This document shows positions 37,582 to 45,921 of a stretch of DNA of 64,000 nt, piece after piece; within the stretch, counting starts at the first letter, position 1, and the number at the start of each line of letters is the position of its first letter. Origin of the DNA: Ascidiimonas sp046199005 (GTDB lineage Bacteria > Bacteroidota > Bacteroidia > Flavobacteriales > Flavobacteriaceae); NCBI GenBank assembly GCA_046199005.1, contig CP176050.1:62001-126000 (forward strand). The letters are read 5' to 3'. Made by a program: the position numbers and the translations under genes. Below the pieces are notes generated by a model. That model was not told where the DNA came from and did no database searches. It worked only from the letters and a program-made list of their open reading frames with translations.

Positions 37582-38601
37582 TCAAGAAGTCGGTAATTTA
37601 GTAAGTTCATATACCAATCCTGGCTTCTTATCCACTTTATAATGGATAGTGATAGAGAGATCTTCGTTTCCTTTAGGGAGCGCATCTAATATCAAGGGAG
37701 TAGTGAGACCACTCTCATTAATAAGAATTTTGGTATTTCCAAAAACGGTGATACCGGTTCTGACTACCAGTTCACGAAACTTCGAAGCCGACTTATTGGA
37801 AATTTTGAAAGTTGCCTTCGGAAAGTGAAAGTCGCCATCGAGCTTTTTGGATTCAGAATTCCATTTTAAAACCGCTTCTTTAGTAAGTTCATAAAACACA
37901 CCTAGTTTATGATACGACTCCTCATGAGCGGAAGCCCGCTGGGATAGAAACTGACCTATATCCATTAGCCCCAACTCCAGCGTAATGTTTTCTGGAATAA
38001 CTAAAGCTTCCGGCTTTAATTGAGGAATTAAATGCATCATTATAGGTACTTGCTGTTCATGTTCGAGTGCACGCTGCATGGTTTCACTCACCAGAATATC
38101 AATATCATGGTCTTTATGGATTCTGTAAGTAGTAGCATCTTCATTCACGAATTGTCTGACGTGCGCTTTAAAACCTAGGTTCTCTATAAGTTGTTGCATC
38201 ACCAAGAAACTTTTTGTATTTATTTCAAGTAAAACACATTGAATTTCCTCGGGAGAGTAGCTTGCTAATGCAGGGAGCAGTAATGTTGCAAACGGGCCCG
38301 TACCTGCATAGAGGATATTTACGGTGCCTGATTTGTTGCGCCTAGCGTTTTCAATAGCTTCAAAAACTCCCTTTATGAATTGTTTGGTTCTAATAATATC
38401 TTTAATGCACATGGCAGCCCAGGAGGTACCCAGGGCCATTCCGGTATCTGCATGTATATTTTCTCTATTTTTTGTATCCTGCAAGTTTAACCCCGAAGAT
38501 TCGATAACCAGCTTATTCAAATCCTCAACAGCTTTAGTAAGCTCTAAATAGTCGGTCTCATCCTTAAGAAAAACGGTGACAAGTTCTTTTAGTTTTTCCA
38601 T
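37582..38601 (-). CDS. Class I SAM-dependent methyltransferase
   Basis: A 339-aa protein from ATG 38601; a TTG seven codons upstream is possible but less likely. Motif I is VNILYAGTGPFATLLLPAL, followed by an acidic strand end (LLEIN) and an LVSETMQRALEHEQ block that resembles the double-E region of arginine methyltransferase-like proteins. The C-terminal half is beta-rich. Substrate is unknown. It lies 225 bp downstream, on the same strand, of two Cys-rich GG-leader peptides separated from it by a terminator, so it could modify them (inference) or be independent. Confidence 0.75.
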   Translation of the reverse strand: MEKLKELVTVFLKDETDYLELTKAVEDLNKLVIESSGLNLQDTKNRENIHADTGMALGTSWAAMCIKDIIRTKQFIKGVFEAIENARRNKSGTVNILYAGTGPFATLLLPALASYSPEEIQCVLLEINTKSFLVMQQLIENLGFKAHVRQFVNEDATTYRIHKDHDIDILVSETMQRALEHEQQVPIMMHLIPQLKPEALVIPENITLELGLMDIGQFLSQRASAHEESYHKLGVFYELTKEAVLKWNSESKKLDGDFHFPKATFKISNKSASKFRELVVRTGITVFGNTKILINESGLTTPLILDALPKGNEDLSITIHYKVDKKPGLVYELTKLPTS

Positions 38602-38773
38602 AGGCTTATTTGCTGGCAGCAAAATTTGCGATTACTCTTTTCCTGACCTTAGAATAGGGCTGCCCTAAATTTTGGAGTAGTTCGATCCAGATTCGCGCAA
38701 TCATAGAATTTTATAGTTTCTAAGTATCAAATATACGCAAATACATCTTTTACGGATTCCCGTAAATTACTTC

Positions 38774-38803
38774 AAAAAAAACACCCTGAACAGGGCGTTT
38801 TTT
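38774..38803 (-). terminator. Terminator between peptide genes and methyltransferase
   Basis: On the minus strand ACGCCCTG-TTC-AGGGTGT is followed by a run of T, 22 bp after the stop at 38826. The plus strand also has six T, so it may act both ways. Confidence 0.75.
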
Positions 38804-38825
38804 ACAAACGATATTGATAAATATC

Positions 38826-39035
38826 TTAAGCGATACAAATATTAATGCTATCTGCACAAGTCACTTCATTGAGCGACGGACATTCAGCCGACTGGCAAAA
38901 AATATCAAAAGTAGGGCAACCTACTATGGTAATGGTAATAGGTATAATGGATGCTGCACCCCCATTAACTTTTTGATCTAGTTTTGATACCGTTGTTTTT
39001 TTTAATTTGAGTTGATCTAACTTCTTTTTTTTCAT
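38826..39035 (-). CDS. GG-leader Cys-rich peptide precursor (P1)
   Basis: A 69-aa peptide: a Lys-rich leader MKKKKLDQLKLKKTTVSKLD ending at Gly-Gly (residues 25-26), then a 43-aa core with five Cys and several Ser/Thr. The leader pattern (KK..L.LKK..VS.L...GG) matches the other precursors at 39056, 40592 and 44658-45888 and resembles the leaders of Bacteroidota class I lanthipeptide precursors. It is the second of a minus-strand pair (20-bp gap) and is followed by a terminator. Cys spacing differs from the plus-strand array. Confidence 0.75.
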   Translation of the reverse strand: MKKKKLDQLKLKKTTVSKLDQKVNGGAASIIPITITIVGCPTFDIFCQSAECPSLNEVTCADSINICIA

Positions 39036-39055
39036 GAGTATGATGATTTAAAATT

Positions 39056-39298
39056 TTAAAAACAGAAATTTAAAGAGTTATTGCACTCCCCGGGATTTTG
39101 TGTTCCACATAGAAACGCAGTACGACAAATGACATTAAACGTTTGACAGGTTTGTTCTGAAGGACAAAAAAAGTCGGTATAGTTGCAACAGCCCGTGTCA
39201 TTTTCGGATGTCAACTGCCCTCCACGTGTATATTTTTCAACAAGCGTCGAAATGACTTTCTTTTTGAAAGGTAATTTTTTTAAATTCTTTTTTTTCAT
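39056..39298 (-). CDS. GG-leader Cys-rich peptide precursor (P2)
   Basis: An 80-aa peptide with the leader MKKKNLKKLPFKKKVISTLV and Gly-Gly at residues 26-27, then a 53-aa core with eight Cys including a Cys-Cys pair and many Thr/Ser/Asn. First gene of the minus-strand pair with P1. Its Asn/Asp-rich core would be a possible substrate for the beta-hydroxylase at 36612 (inference only). Confidence 0.75.
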   Translation of the reverse strand: MKKKNLKKLPFKKKVISTLVEKYTRGGQLTSENDTGCCNYTDFFCPSEQTCQTFNVICRTAFLCGTQNPGECNNSLNFCF

Positions 39299-39689
39299 GT
39301 TACTAAAATTTAATGGTTAATACTATTCTGTTCAATGGTAAAACAGCTGATTTAAAGATAATTAAGTTTTATTCCGTAAGAAAAAGTTTTCGACGAAGTG
39401 CATTATAATTTAATAAAAAAGAAAGGTTTAATTGGTTTTATCATAAGTAACTATTTGAAATTAGTATTTAAAAATAGAAGTAGAATTATAAACTATTTGA
39501 GTAAAACTATGAGCCTCTGCAACTCCGGGGCGTTTGTATAAACTATTAATAATGAAAGCATTACTAATATCGTAGAGATTGTTAAAAAAACAAGCAAATC
39601 ATCGAAAAATTGTAGTAAAAGGCTTCTTGGTTGGTAAGAAATAATATATTCGCAAAACTTTAACAAATTTTCAAAATAAATCTCACATT
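39299..39689. other. Divergent AT-rich intergenic region
   Basis: This 391-bp gap separates the P2 start (minus) from the M57 protease start (plus). It holds no ORF I can support. A TATATTCG at 39645-39652 is a near match to the -7 box for the protease, with no convincing -33 partner. No hairpin or repeat was noticed. Confidence 0.5.
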
Positions 39690-40526
39690 ATGAAACAAAC
39701 AAAAAAATGGTTTTCAGCCGTTGCGCTGATGGTCTTTTCTTTTGGATTATTTTATTCCTGTAGTTCGTCTGAAGACGCTCTGGAGCCTGAATCCTTACTA
39801 ACTGAAGACGTTATTAATAAATTAGAAGCAGCCTATTTTAGTACAGATAAGGCACGAGTAACTACATTTATGGGTGAAACCGGTGTTATGGTAGAAGATA
39901 TGTTTTTGACTTTTGAGCAAATAGATGAACTATCTCCAGGAAGTAATATACCTAATACAGAGCATTACCGCACCAACAATCTGGTAAAATCGTTGCCTCG
40001 TGTTATAACGATAAGCGTAGATCCGGCTCTAGGACCCTTAGGATCTAATGCTTTAAACGATGCGATTGCGATGTATAATAACGAAAACCTATTGATCTCA
40101 TTTCAACGAATAAATTTTGGAGGTAAAGGAAAAAATAAAGCAAACATAGAGGTAACCGAATTTTATGAATTAGAGTCCGGAGGTTTCATAACTTTGGGTA
40201 TTGCAGCCGGTTTCCCTAGTCGAAAAGGTGATCCTGCGAAGGGTTTTGGTATTAACAGAAGATGGTTTGAATTACTTAACCCCTCTCAAGCAGAAGTTGC
40301 AGGTACTATGGCTCATGAAATAGGACATTGCATCGGACTTCGTCATACCGATTACCAAACCCGAGAAAGTTGTGGTCAAAATATCAATGAAGGCAGTGCA
40401 GGTGTAGGCGCAATTTATATTAGCGGCACACCTACGGGCTCAGACCCTACCTCTTTGATGCAGTCTTGCGGACCGGCAGACAATTTGAATAACAATGATA
40501 AAATAGCGCTCGACGTTATTTATTAA
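39690..40526 (+). CDS. M57 (HEIGH-type) metalloprotease lipoprotein
   Basis: A 278-aa protein with a lipoprotein signal peptide (lipobox FYSC, Cys24). The zinc motif H209-E-I-G-H213-x5-H219 in MAHEIGHCIGLRHTDY is the hallmark of the 'dual-action HEIGH' M57 family, with LMQS downstream in the Met-turn position. It is probably an outer-membrane or surface-anchored endopeptidase. It lies among the small Cys-rich peptides, divergent from P2 and convergent with P3, but a processing role is not shown. A strong terminator follows. Confidence 0.85.
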   Translation: MKQTKKWFSAVALMVFSFGLFYSCSSSEDALEPESLLTEDVINKLEAAYFSTDKARVTTFMGETGVMVEDMFLTFEQIDELSPGSNIPNTEHYRTNNLVKSLPRVITISVDPALGPLGSNALNDAIAMYNNENLLISFQRINFGGKGKNKANIEVTEFYELESGGFITLGIAAGFPSRKGDPAKGFGINRRWFELLNPSQAEVAGTMAHEIGHCIGLRHTDYQTRESCGQNINEGSAGVGAIYISGTPTGSDPTSLMQSCGPADNLNNNDKIALDVIY

Positions 40527-40549
40527 ACCAACCAATTTTAAAATGCAAA

Positions 40550-40579
40550 AAGCCGTTTCTAAGGAAACGGCTTCTTTTA
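40550..40579 (+). terminator. Strong terminator, probably bidirectional
   Basis: Stem AAGCCGTTTC-TAAG-GAAACGGCTT then TCTTTTAT. It lies between the convergent M57 protease and P3 genes and has A/T runs on both sides. Confidence 0.85.
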
Positions 40580-40591
40580 TTAAAGCTGATA

Positions 40592-40765
40592 CTACCTGGT
40601 ACATTCCAGAGTGATTAGATCATCATGTGTCGTAGGACAACAAGACGTAGGCATTGTGCATTTTGCTGAGGGATCAATAAGTTCAACTCCTCCTCTAATA
40701 TTTAGGTCTAATTGAGCAATCGTTTTCTTTACAATCGATAATCTTAGTGCGCTTCTCTTTTTCAT
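40592..40765 (-). CDS. GG-leader Cys-rich peptide precursor (P3)
   Basis: A 57-aa ORF: leader MKKRSALRLSIVKKTIAQLD, Gly-Gly at residues 25-26, then a 31-aa core with four Cys (including SCC) and several Thr. The leader aligns with P1, P2 and P4-P8 without gaps (KK.......KK.IA.L....RGG). It ends 12 bp from the shared terminator at 40550. No promoter box is evident in the 241-bp gap upstream. Confidence 0.7.
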   Translation of the reverse strand: MKKRSALRLSIVKKTIAQLDLNIRGGVELIDPSAKCTMPTSCCPTTHDDLITLECTR

Positions 40766-41006
40766 ATATTTTGGATTTATGAATAATAAGTCTTTTCCGA
40801 TACTAATTTGGTATAAATACCACCATCTTAAATTATCATATTTATAAAATTACGGGATTAACTTCGTTTTCTATTGCGGTTTTTACACCAAATCTGTACG
40901 TGAATAACCTGCATCTTTTAAGTAGATAAAATATACCCTTTAATGGGGATGGATTGTATATACTAAGGATGATAGTTTTGAAAAAACATAATTAATCTAT
41001 CAAATC

Positions 41007-41636
41007 ATGAAGCATCAATTTCTTTTCTCAATTTGTTTTTGGATCACTTTACTAACCTATTCTCAGGAATATCAAACTATTAAAAACTATAAAGGTTTTA
41101 TACCAGCTGAATTTGATACGAAGGGAGTTCCAGATATCCGTACGGATACTAATTCGGTTAATGCACTGACGGAAAGCGCTGTGATCACTCTGGAGGATTT
41201 TAATTATACAGTAACAGAAATTGTTATGCGTAAAAGTGATGGTAGTCTGGCAGCCTTCGGGTCGACCGTCGAAAAAGGTTCTTATCGTATTGTATACTTG
41301 TTTCAACATTATAAAATTCGGGTTATTGAAGGTGTGAGATATCGATATGGTATTTCAATAACGATAAACGCTGATATTTATACAAATAAGAAAAATCTTG
41401 ATTTAAGTAGCTTATTTCAACTATCAATCTTAGCATCAAAGAATAAACTCCATGGCAGTCTTTCGTTAGAAGCAAAAGGTTTTCAAAGCAGTGATCTATA
41501 TGCCCTGATGAACATTAATGCAAGTATAGATGAGGCAAGTGTACAGCAAACGATAAAGAACACGGGTATTTTAATTGCAGAATTGAATAACTCCAATACC
41601 AAATTAAATCCGGTGATCTTAGGAAGAGAGAATTAA
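41007..41636 (+). CDS. Hypothetical secreted protein
   Basis: A 209-aa protein with a signal peptide (about residues 1-20, ending TYSQ). The mature part is mixed alpha/beta with no Cys and no motif I recognise. It is a single-gene unit followed by a strong terminator, between a peptide precursor and a hypothetical/sensor-kinase pair. Function unknown. Confidence 0.65.
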   Translation: MKHQFLFSICFWITLLTYSQEYQTIKNYKGFIPAEFDTKGVPDIRTDTNSVNALTESAVITLEDFNYTVTEIVMRKSDGSLAAFGSTVEKGSYRIVYLFQHYKIRVIEGVRYRYGISITINADIYTNKKNLDLSSLFQLSILASKNKLHGSLSLEAKGFQSSDLYALMNINASIDEASVQQTIKNTGILIAELNNSNTKLNPVILGREN

Positions 41637-41694
41637 TAAATTAAAATATAGCTTAATAAACTTACCGTTTAAGGTAATAAGAGAATATACTATT

Positions 41695-41724
41695 AAACCG
41701 CAGCGTTTTAGCTGCGGTTTTTTT
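41695..41724 (+). terminator. Strong terminator of the 41007 gene
   Basis: Perfect 10-bp stem AAACCGCAGC / GCTGCGGTTT with loop GTTTTA and a T run after it. Confidence 0.9.
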
Positions 41725-41912
41725 GTTTGTAATCTCTAGGCAAAATCTGGTATTACGGAAAACCCCAATCTTGTATCAAAGAAAATTCTGTACTTTTAGA
41801 CCATTTTCCCCTTAATTATACTGGTTTTGGCTTAAGCGAATTGCAATTTACCCATGAATGGGGATGGTGAGAAACTGATTATTATTCAAAATTTGTAGAA
41901 ATTATAAAACCA

Positions 41913-42503
41913 ATGGAAAGATTAGAATGTTTTGGAAATTATAACACGAATAATAAGAACTATAGACTGGAAATTCGATTAGAAGCAGATGATTTTTCAG
42001 TTCAATCTGGTGAGAAAGTCTGTAAATATTGTCCTACGGTAATTCTTCCGCTATATGGTAAGTGCAAAACCTGGCAAGTTTGGCCATTCAAACGGCATAG
42101 GGTCCATTTGATAATAATTGTTTTAAGTAAAAAGAATGCTGATAATTCAAATCTTAATTGTTTGTCCAATACCCAAGTTCAAGATAACAATTTAATTCTT
42201 ACGGGTTTGTTGACTGATCACGGAATATTGGCTAATAATAAAAATATGGGAGTTGTAATTGTAGAGGAAACTGAAAGTTATTCTGCATTCAAATCATCAA
42301 GTCTTGAGAACAATTTAAAAAAGTATAAAAAAAATAATATAAGAAAGCCTAATGAGAGTGGAGATTACTATGATAAGACTGATTTACATAATTTTCTGAA
42401 CAAAGAAATACTAAGAATTACTGGTAAGGAATTTGTTAACCAACCCCCTACGGCCGTAGGTAACGGCGGTGTACTAAAACCAGGAGGAGGAATTGTCCAA
42501 TGA
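41913..42503 (+). CDS. Hypothetical protein preceding a sensor kinase
   Basis: A 196-aa soluble protein I do not recognise. It contains a C-x2-C (KVCKYCPTVILP), a beta-rich middle and a Gly-rich C-terminal tail (GNGGVLKPGGGIVQ). No signal peptide. The ATGA overlap with the sensor kinase start suggests coupled translation and perhaps a related function. Confidence 0.6.
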   Translation: MERLECFGNYNTNNKNYRLEIRLEADDFSVQSGEKVCKYCPTVILPLYGKCKTWQVWPFKRHRVHLIIIVLSKKNADNSNLNCLSNTQVQDNNLILTGLLTDHGILANNKNMGVVIVEETESYSAFKSSSLENNLKKYKKNNIRKPNESGDYYDKTDLHNFLNKEILRITGKEFVNQPPTAVGNGGVLKPGGGIVQ

Positions 42504-44371
42504 ATATACGGCTATCGTTTCTATATACTCTTATTTTATTTCGTTCGTGTCTCCTAATGAGTCAGGGGTACGAAAGTTTGTATAAAAAAGCCGAGTTTGG
42601 CAAAGTGAAAGCGTTGATCGATAAACAACTGGAGGCAACTGGAGATTCTTTGGAGTACCGGCTGCGGACAGCCGAACGCTTAGAACACGAAAAGAGAATT
42701 GACAGCTGCGAACTATTATTGAACAGCATTAAAACTTCAGCATTAAGCGACTTTCAAAAAGCAGATTTCTTCTATCTAAAGGCTCGAGCAGCAGACTTGC
42801 TGTTGAACCGCACGGAAGAGGCCCTGGATTATTACAGCAAAGCACGTACTCTATACCGCGTACAAGAGCGAATTCCTAGACTTAATAAGCTAAGATACTA
42901 TCTTCATTATCTTGTCAAAAGCAATAAAAATACCCTCGCTGTTGCTTTTAGAAACCTTGATTCTCTTCAAAGGGACGCAGTAAAGTATCAAGATACTACT
43001 GGGCAGATCCTGGCTTCCTTAGGCTATGCGGCATGGTATTTTCAACCGGAACTGACAGATTCGGTCGAATTTCACCTTAAAAAAGCCTTAGCCCTGTCAA
43101 AGGCAACAGGTGACCTTATTAACGAAGAAACAGCGATCTCTTATTACGGTCTGCATTATTTATATAACCTGAAAGATATTACTACGGCAAGGGATTGGCT
43201 GGATAGATCGGTAAGCCTTTCGGAAAAGATCAATACTAAAAATGCCTTATTTTATGCCTATTTGAACCGGGCTACCGTTGAACGATTTGCTGGTGATCGT
43301 TCCAGATCGCTATATTGGATGTTCAGAGCAAAACGAATTGGCACCGACGTTTACGATTATTCCTTAATGGCAACGTTGAATGCCTATATTTCTGATGATT
43401 ATGAACAGCTAGGCAAGAAGGACAGTGCCCTGACGTATTTTAAACAAAGCAAAAAATACAGTGATAGTCTCAATACCCAAGAGCAAAATAGAATGCTGCT
43501 TGATTTCGGAAACTTGGAAACCGAAAATGAGAACATTCGGATACGCTTGGAGAAGGAAAAAGCAGAAAATGAAAGAAATAGAAATCGAAACATCGCATGG
43601 TCACTTGGAGGGATTGTTGTGGTTCTGGCAGTAATAGGAACCTTAGCTTTTACCAATCAGCAACGCAAACGTAAGATCGCAGAGCAACAACAACAACTCG
43701 AACAGGAGAAAGTAAATCAGCTATTAAAAGATCAGGAATTACAATCCATCGACGCCATGATCTCCGGTCAGGAAAAAGAAAGACAACGTTTGGCGAACGA
43801 TCTACATGACAATCTGGGTAGTTTACTGGCGACTTTAAAGCTCCATTTTGAAAATTATAAAGGCCAGACACAAAACGCTCAACAAGAAAAAATACTTAAT
43901 AATACCGATCAGCTACTGGACGAAGCCTACCAAAAAGTACGAGGGATGGCACATAATCGCAATACCGGGGTGGTTGCTAAATACGGACTGCTTCCGGCAA
44001 TAGAGAATTTTGCAGCCAAGGTGAGTGCCTCTCAGAGACTAAACATTGACGTACATTATAATGACTTCGAAGAACGCCTCGAAAATTCAACAGAGATCAC
44101 CTTGTTTCGAATCGTACAGGAACTTATTACCAACGTGATCAAACATGCAAAGGCTACCGAAGTTCAGCTGCAACTTACGGCACACGAAGATCAAATAAAC
44201 ATACTAATTGAAGATAACGGAAAAGGTTTCGATGCATCTGCTATTACCCCAAAGGAGGGTATGGGACTTCATTCTATCAAAAAAAGAGTAGAATTGGTGG
44301 GAGGCACTTTTGAGATCGACAGTACTCAAGGTTTTGGAACCTGTATCATTATCAATTTTCCTACAGGATAA
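42500..44371 (+). CDS. TPR sensor histidine kinase (HisKA_3/NarX type)
   Basis: A 623-aa protein: signal peptide or N-terminal membrane anchor, a periplasmic helical region of TPR-like repeats (about residues 25-345), one membrane helix (about 366-386, WSLGGIVVVLAVIGTLAF), a coiled coil, a HisKA_3 dimerisation domain with His436 in DLHDNLGSLLATL, and an HATPase_c domain (ELITNVIKHAKA, EDNGKGFD, GMGLHSIKKR). Such kinases normally pair with a LuxR-type response regulator; none is encoded next to it or elsewhere in the window. It lies just upstream of the P4-P8 array. Confidence 0.9.
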   Translation: MNIRLSFLYTLILFRSCLLMSQGYESLYKKAEFGKVKALIDKQLEATGDSLEYRLRTAERLEHEKRIDSCELLLNSIKTSALSDFQKADFFYLKARAADLLLNRTEEALDYYSKARTLYRVQERIPRLNKLRYYLHYLVKSNKNTLAVAFRNLDSLQRDAVKYQDTTGQILASLGYAAWYFQPELTDSVEFHLKKALALSKATGDLINEETAISYYGLHYLYNLKDITTARDWLDRSVSLSEKINTKNALFYAYLNRATVERFAGDRSRSLYWMFRAKRIGTDVYDYSLMATLNAYISDDYEQLGKKDSALTYFKQSKKYSDSLNTQEQNRMLLDFGNLETENENIRIRLEKEKAENERNRNRNIAWSLGGIVVVLAVIGTLAFTNQQRKRKIAEQQQQLEQEKVNQLLKDQELQSIDAMISGQEKERQRLANDLHDNLGSLLATLKLHFENYKGQTQNAQQEKILNNTDQLLDEAYQKVRGMAHNRNTGVVAKYGLLPAIENFAAKVSASQRLNIDVHYNDFEERLENSTEITLFRIVQELITNVIKHAKATEVQLQLTAHEDQINILIEDNGKGFDASAITPKEGMGLHSIKKRVELVGGTFEIDSTQGFGTCIIINFPTG

Positions 44372-44501
44372 AAGTAACATATAAAATAGTAACGGGGTTT
44401 GTTCGCACCACGATCGCCTGATTTGCAGCGAAAGACTACTTCACCGTCTTTTCAATCATTTAATTATCAGTATTTTGATGATGAAAATATCACGTTTTTT
44501 T

Positions 44502-44513
44502 CGTAATATTACG
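44502..44513. promoter_or_regulatory. Perfect 12-bp palindrome CGTAATATTACG
   Basis: Lies in the 286-bp gap between the kinase stop and the peptide array. Possibly a dimeric regulator site; no other copy was noticed in the window. Confidence 0.35.
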
Positions 44514-44527
44514 TAAGAAAATAGTTT

Positions 44528-44610
44528 TTAATCCCATGTAAAATACGTGAGACTTGCAGCGTAGACAACTAATTAGAGTGGCAATTTTACGTATAGTTCA
44601 CATGGGTTAA
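44528..44610. repeat. Imperfect inverted repeat upstream of the peptide array
   Basis: Left arm TTAATCCCATGTAAAATACG and right arm (reversed) TTAACCCATGTGAACTATAC share CCCATGT..AA..ATACG in opposite orientation, about 35 bp apart, roughly 50 bp before the P4 ATG. It could be an operator pair or a hairpin leader. Confidence 0.45.
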
Positions 44611-44657
44611 TTATGTATTTTAATATCGATTCATTAATAACTTAAAACAAATGCCTT

Positions 44658-44843
44658 ATGAAAAAGAAGAGTATTAAAAATTTGTCTTTAAACAAGAAAA
44701 CGATCTCAAAAATGAAGCAAGATCCTATGGGTGGTCTTCGAAGAACCAATGAAGAAATATCAGACGGTAGTTGTGGTTTTACCTGCACCTGGTGTGATCT
44801 CAGCTGTTTAGTGGGTTGTGTATCCGAAGGAATAACCTGTTAG
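44658..44843 (+). CDS. GG-leader Cys-rich peptide precursor (P4)
   Basis: A 61-aa peptide: leader MKKKSIKNLSLNKKTISKMK, Gly-Gly at residues 25-26, and a 35-aa core containing CGFTCTWCDLSCLVGC and a final Cys (pattern C-x3-C-x2-C-x3-C-x3-C-x6-C). The leader resembles Bacteroidota class I lanthipeptide leaders, but no LanB/LanC is in the window. First of three identical proteins spaced exactly 264 bp. Confidence 0.8.
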   Translation: MKKKSIKNLSLNKKTISKMKQDPMGGLRRTNEEISDGSCGFTCTWCDLSCLVGCVSEGITC

Positions 44844-44921
44844 TTCCACCATTGAAGAGCGATAACAATCACTACTTATTTTAATTTGAAAGTCTAATAT
44901 TCATCCAAAAATAATTGTACT

Positions 44922-45107
44922 ATGAAAAAGAAGAGTATTAAAAATTTGTCTTTAAACAAGAAAACGATCTCAAAAATGAAGCAAGATCCTATGGGTGGTC
45001 TTCGAAGAACCAATGAGGAAATATCAGACGGTAGTTGTGGTTTTACCTGCACCTGGTGTGATCTCAGCTGTTTAGTGGGTTGCGTATCCGAAGGAATAAC
45101 CTGTTAG
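44922..45107 (+). CDS. GG-leader Cys-rich peptide precursor (P5), identical to P4
   Basis: Same 61-aa protein as P4, with only synonymous changes in DNA. It is preceded by a 78-bp spacer that also follows P5 and P6 almost unchanged, showing tandem duplication of gene plus spacer. Confidence 0.8.
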   Translation: MKKKSIKNLSLNKKTISKMKQDPMGGLRRTNEEISDGSCGFTCTWCDLSCLVGCVSEGITC

Positions 45108-45185
45108 TTCCACCATTGAAGAGCGATAACAATCACTACTTATTTTAATCTGAAAGTCTAATATTCATCCAAAAATAATTGTACT

Positions 45186-45371
45186 ATGAAAAAAAAGAGT
45201 ATTAAAAATTTGTCTTTGAACAAGAAAACCATCTCAAAAATGAAGCAAGATCCTATGGGTGGTCTTCGAAGAACCAATGAGGAAATATCAGACGGTAGTT
45301 GTGGTTTTACCTGCACCTGGTGTGATCTCAGCTGTTTAGTGGGTTGTGTATCCGAAGGAATAACCTGTTAG
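45186..45371 (+). CDS. GG-leader Cys-rich peptide precursor (P6), identical to P4
   Basis: Third identical copy of the P4 peptide with a few synonymous differences (for instance AAA for AAG in the Lys run). Followed by the same 78-bp spacer. Confidence 0.8.
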   Translation: MKKKSIKNLSLNKKTISKMKQDPMGGLRRTNEEISDGSCGFTCTWCDLSCLVGCVSEGITC

Positions 45372-45449
45372 TTCCACTATTGAAGAGCGATAACAATCAC
45401 TACTTATTTTAATTTGAAAGTCTAATATTCATCCAAAAATAATTGTACT

Positions 45450-45635
45450 ATGAAAAAGAAGAGTATTAAAAATTTGTCTTTAAACAAGAAAACGATCTCA
45501 AAAATGAAGCAAGATCCTACGGGCGGTCTTCGCAGAACCAATGAAGAGGTTTCCCGAGGTAGTTGCGGTTTCACTTGTACTTGGTGTGACTTGAGCTGTC
45601 TGGTAGGTTGTATCTCGGTAGAAAGAGCTTGTTAA
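45450..45635 (+). CDS. GG-leader Cys-rich peptide precursor (P7), diverged core
   Basis: 61 aa. The leader is identical to P4 except Met24 to Thr before GG. The core keeps all six Cys and CGFTCTWCDLSCLVGC, but flanking residues differ (EVSRGS in place of EISDGS, and CISVERAC at the end). Its core DNA has many silent changes against P4-P6, so it is older than the triplication. Its 3' spacer is unrelated to the 78-bp one. Confidence 0.8.
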   Translation: MKKKSIKNLSLNKKTISKMKQDPTGGLRRTNEEVSRGSCGFTCTWCDLSCLVGCISVERAC

Positions 45636-45693
45636 TAAAAATTTTCAACGAAATGACAAAACTGAAACAGTTTAATTATTTAAATCGTTAATT

Positions 45694-45888
45694 ATGAAAA
45701 AAAAGAGCCTAAAAAACTTAAATCTCAACAAGAAAACCATTTCAAAATTTGATATCAAAGCAACCGGAGGTCTAAACCCGGACAGAGATGTGGACGAACC
45801 TACTGATCAATGTGGTTTTACCCACACATGGTGCAACCTTAGTTGTTGGGTAGCCTGTTTTTCAGATGGGTTGCCATGTAGGGAATAA
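45694..45888 (+). CDS. GG-leader Cys-rich peptide precursor (P8)
   Basis: 64 aa. Leader MKKKSLKNLNLNKKTISKFD with Gly-Gly at residues 25-26. The core keeps CGFT-TWC-LSC but replaces the second Cys by His (CGFTHTWCNLSCWVAC) and ends in CRE. Most diverged member of the array. A strong terminator follows at 45922. Confidence 0.8.
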   Translation: MKKKSLKNLNLNKKTISKFDIKATGGLNPDRDVDEPTDQCGFTHTWCNLSCWVACFSDGLPCRE

Positions 45889-45921
45889 TTAAGTTATTAG
45901 ACCCAGAAAATTCTAAAGTTC

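Larger units (their letters stand above)
44658..45449 (+). repeat. Three tandem 264-bp units (gene plus spacer)
   Basis: ATG-to-ATG distance is 264 bp for P4-P5, P5-P6 and P6-P7. Each unit is a 186-bp CDS plus a 78-bp spacer; units 1-3 differ at only a handful of bases by eye. Recent amplification is implied. Confidence 0.9.

Noticed and set aside
44391..44500. Remnant of a response regulator after the kinase
   Set aside because: None of the six frames shows a receiver or LuxR-type motif in this short stretch.
44658..45888. CRISPR-like interpretation of the 264-bp periodic array
   Set aside because: Units are long, coding and nearly identical along their full length; there are no short repeats with unique spacers.
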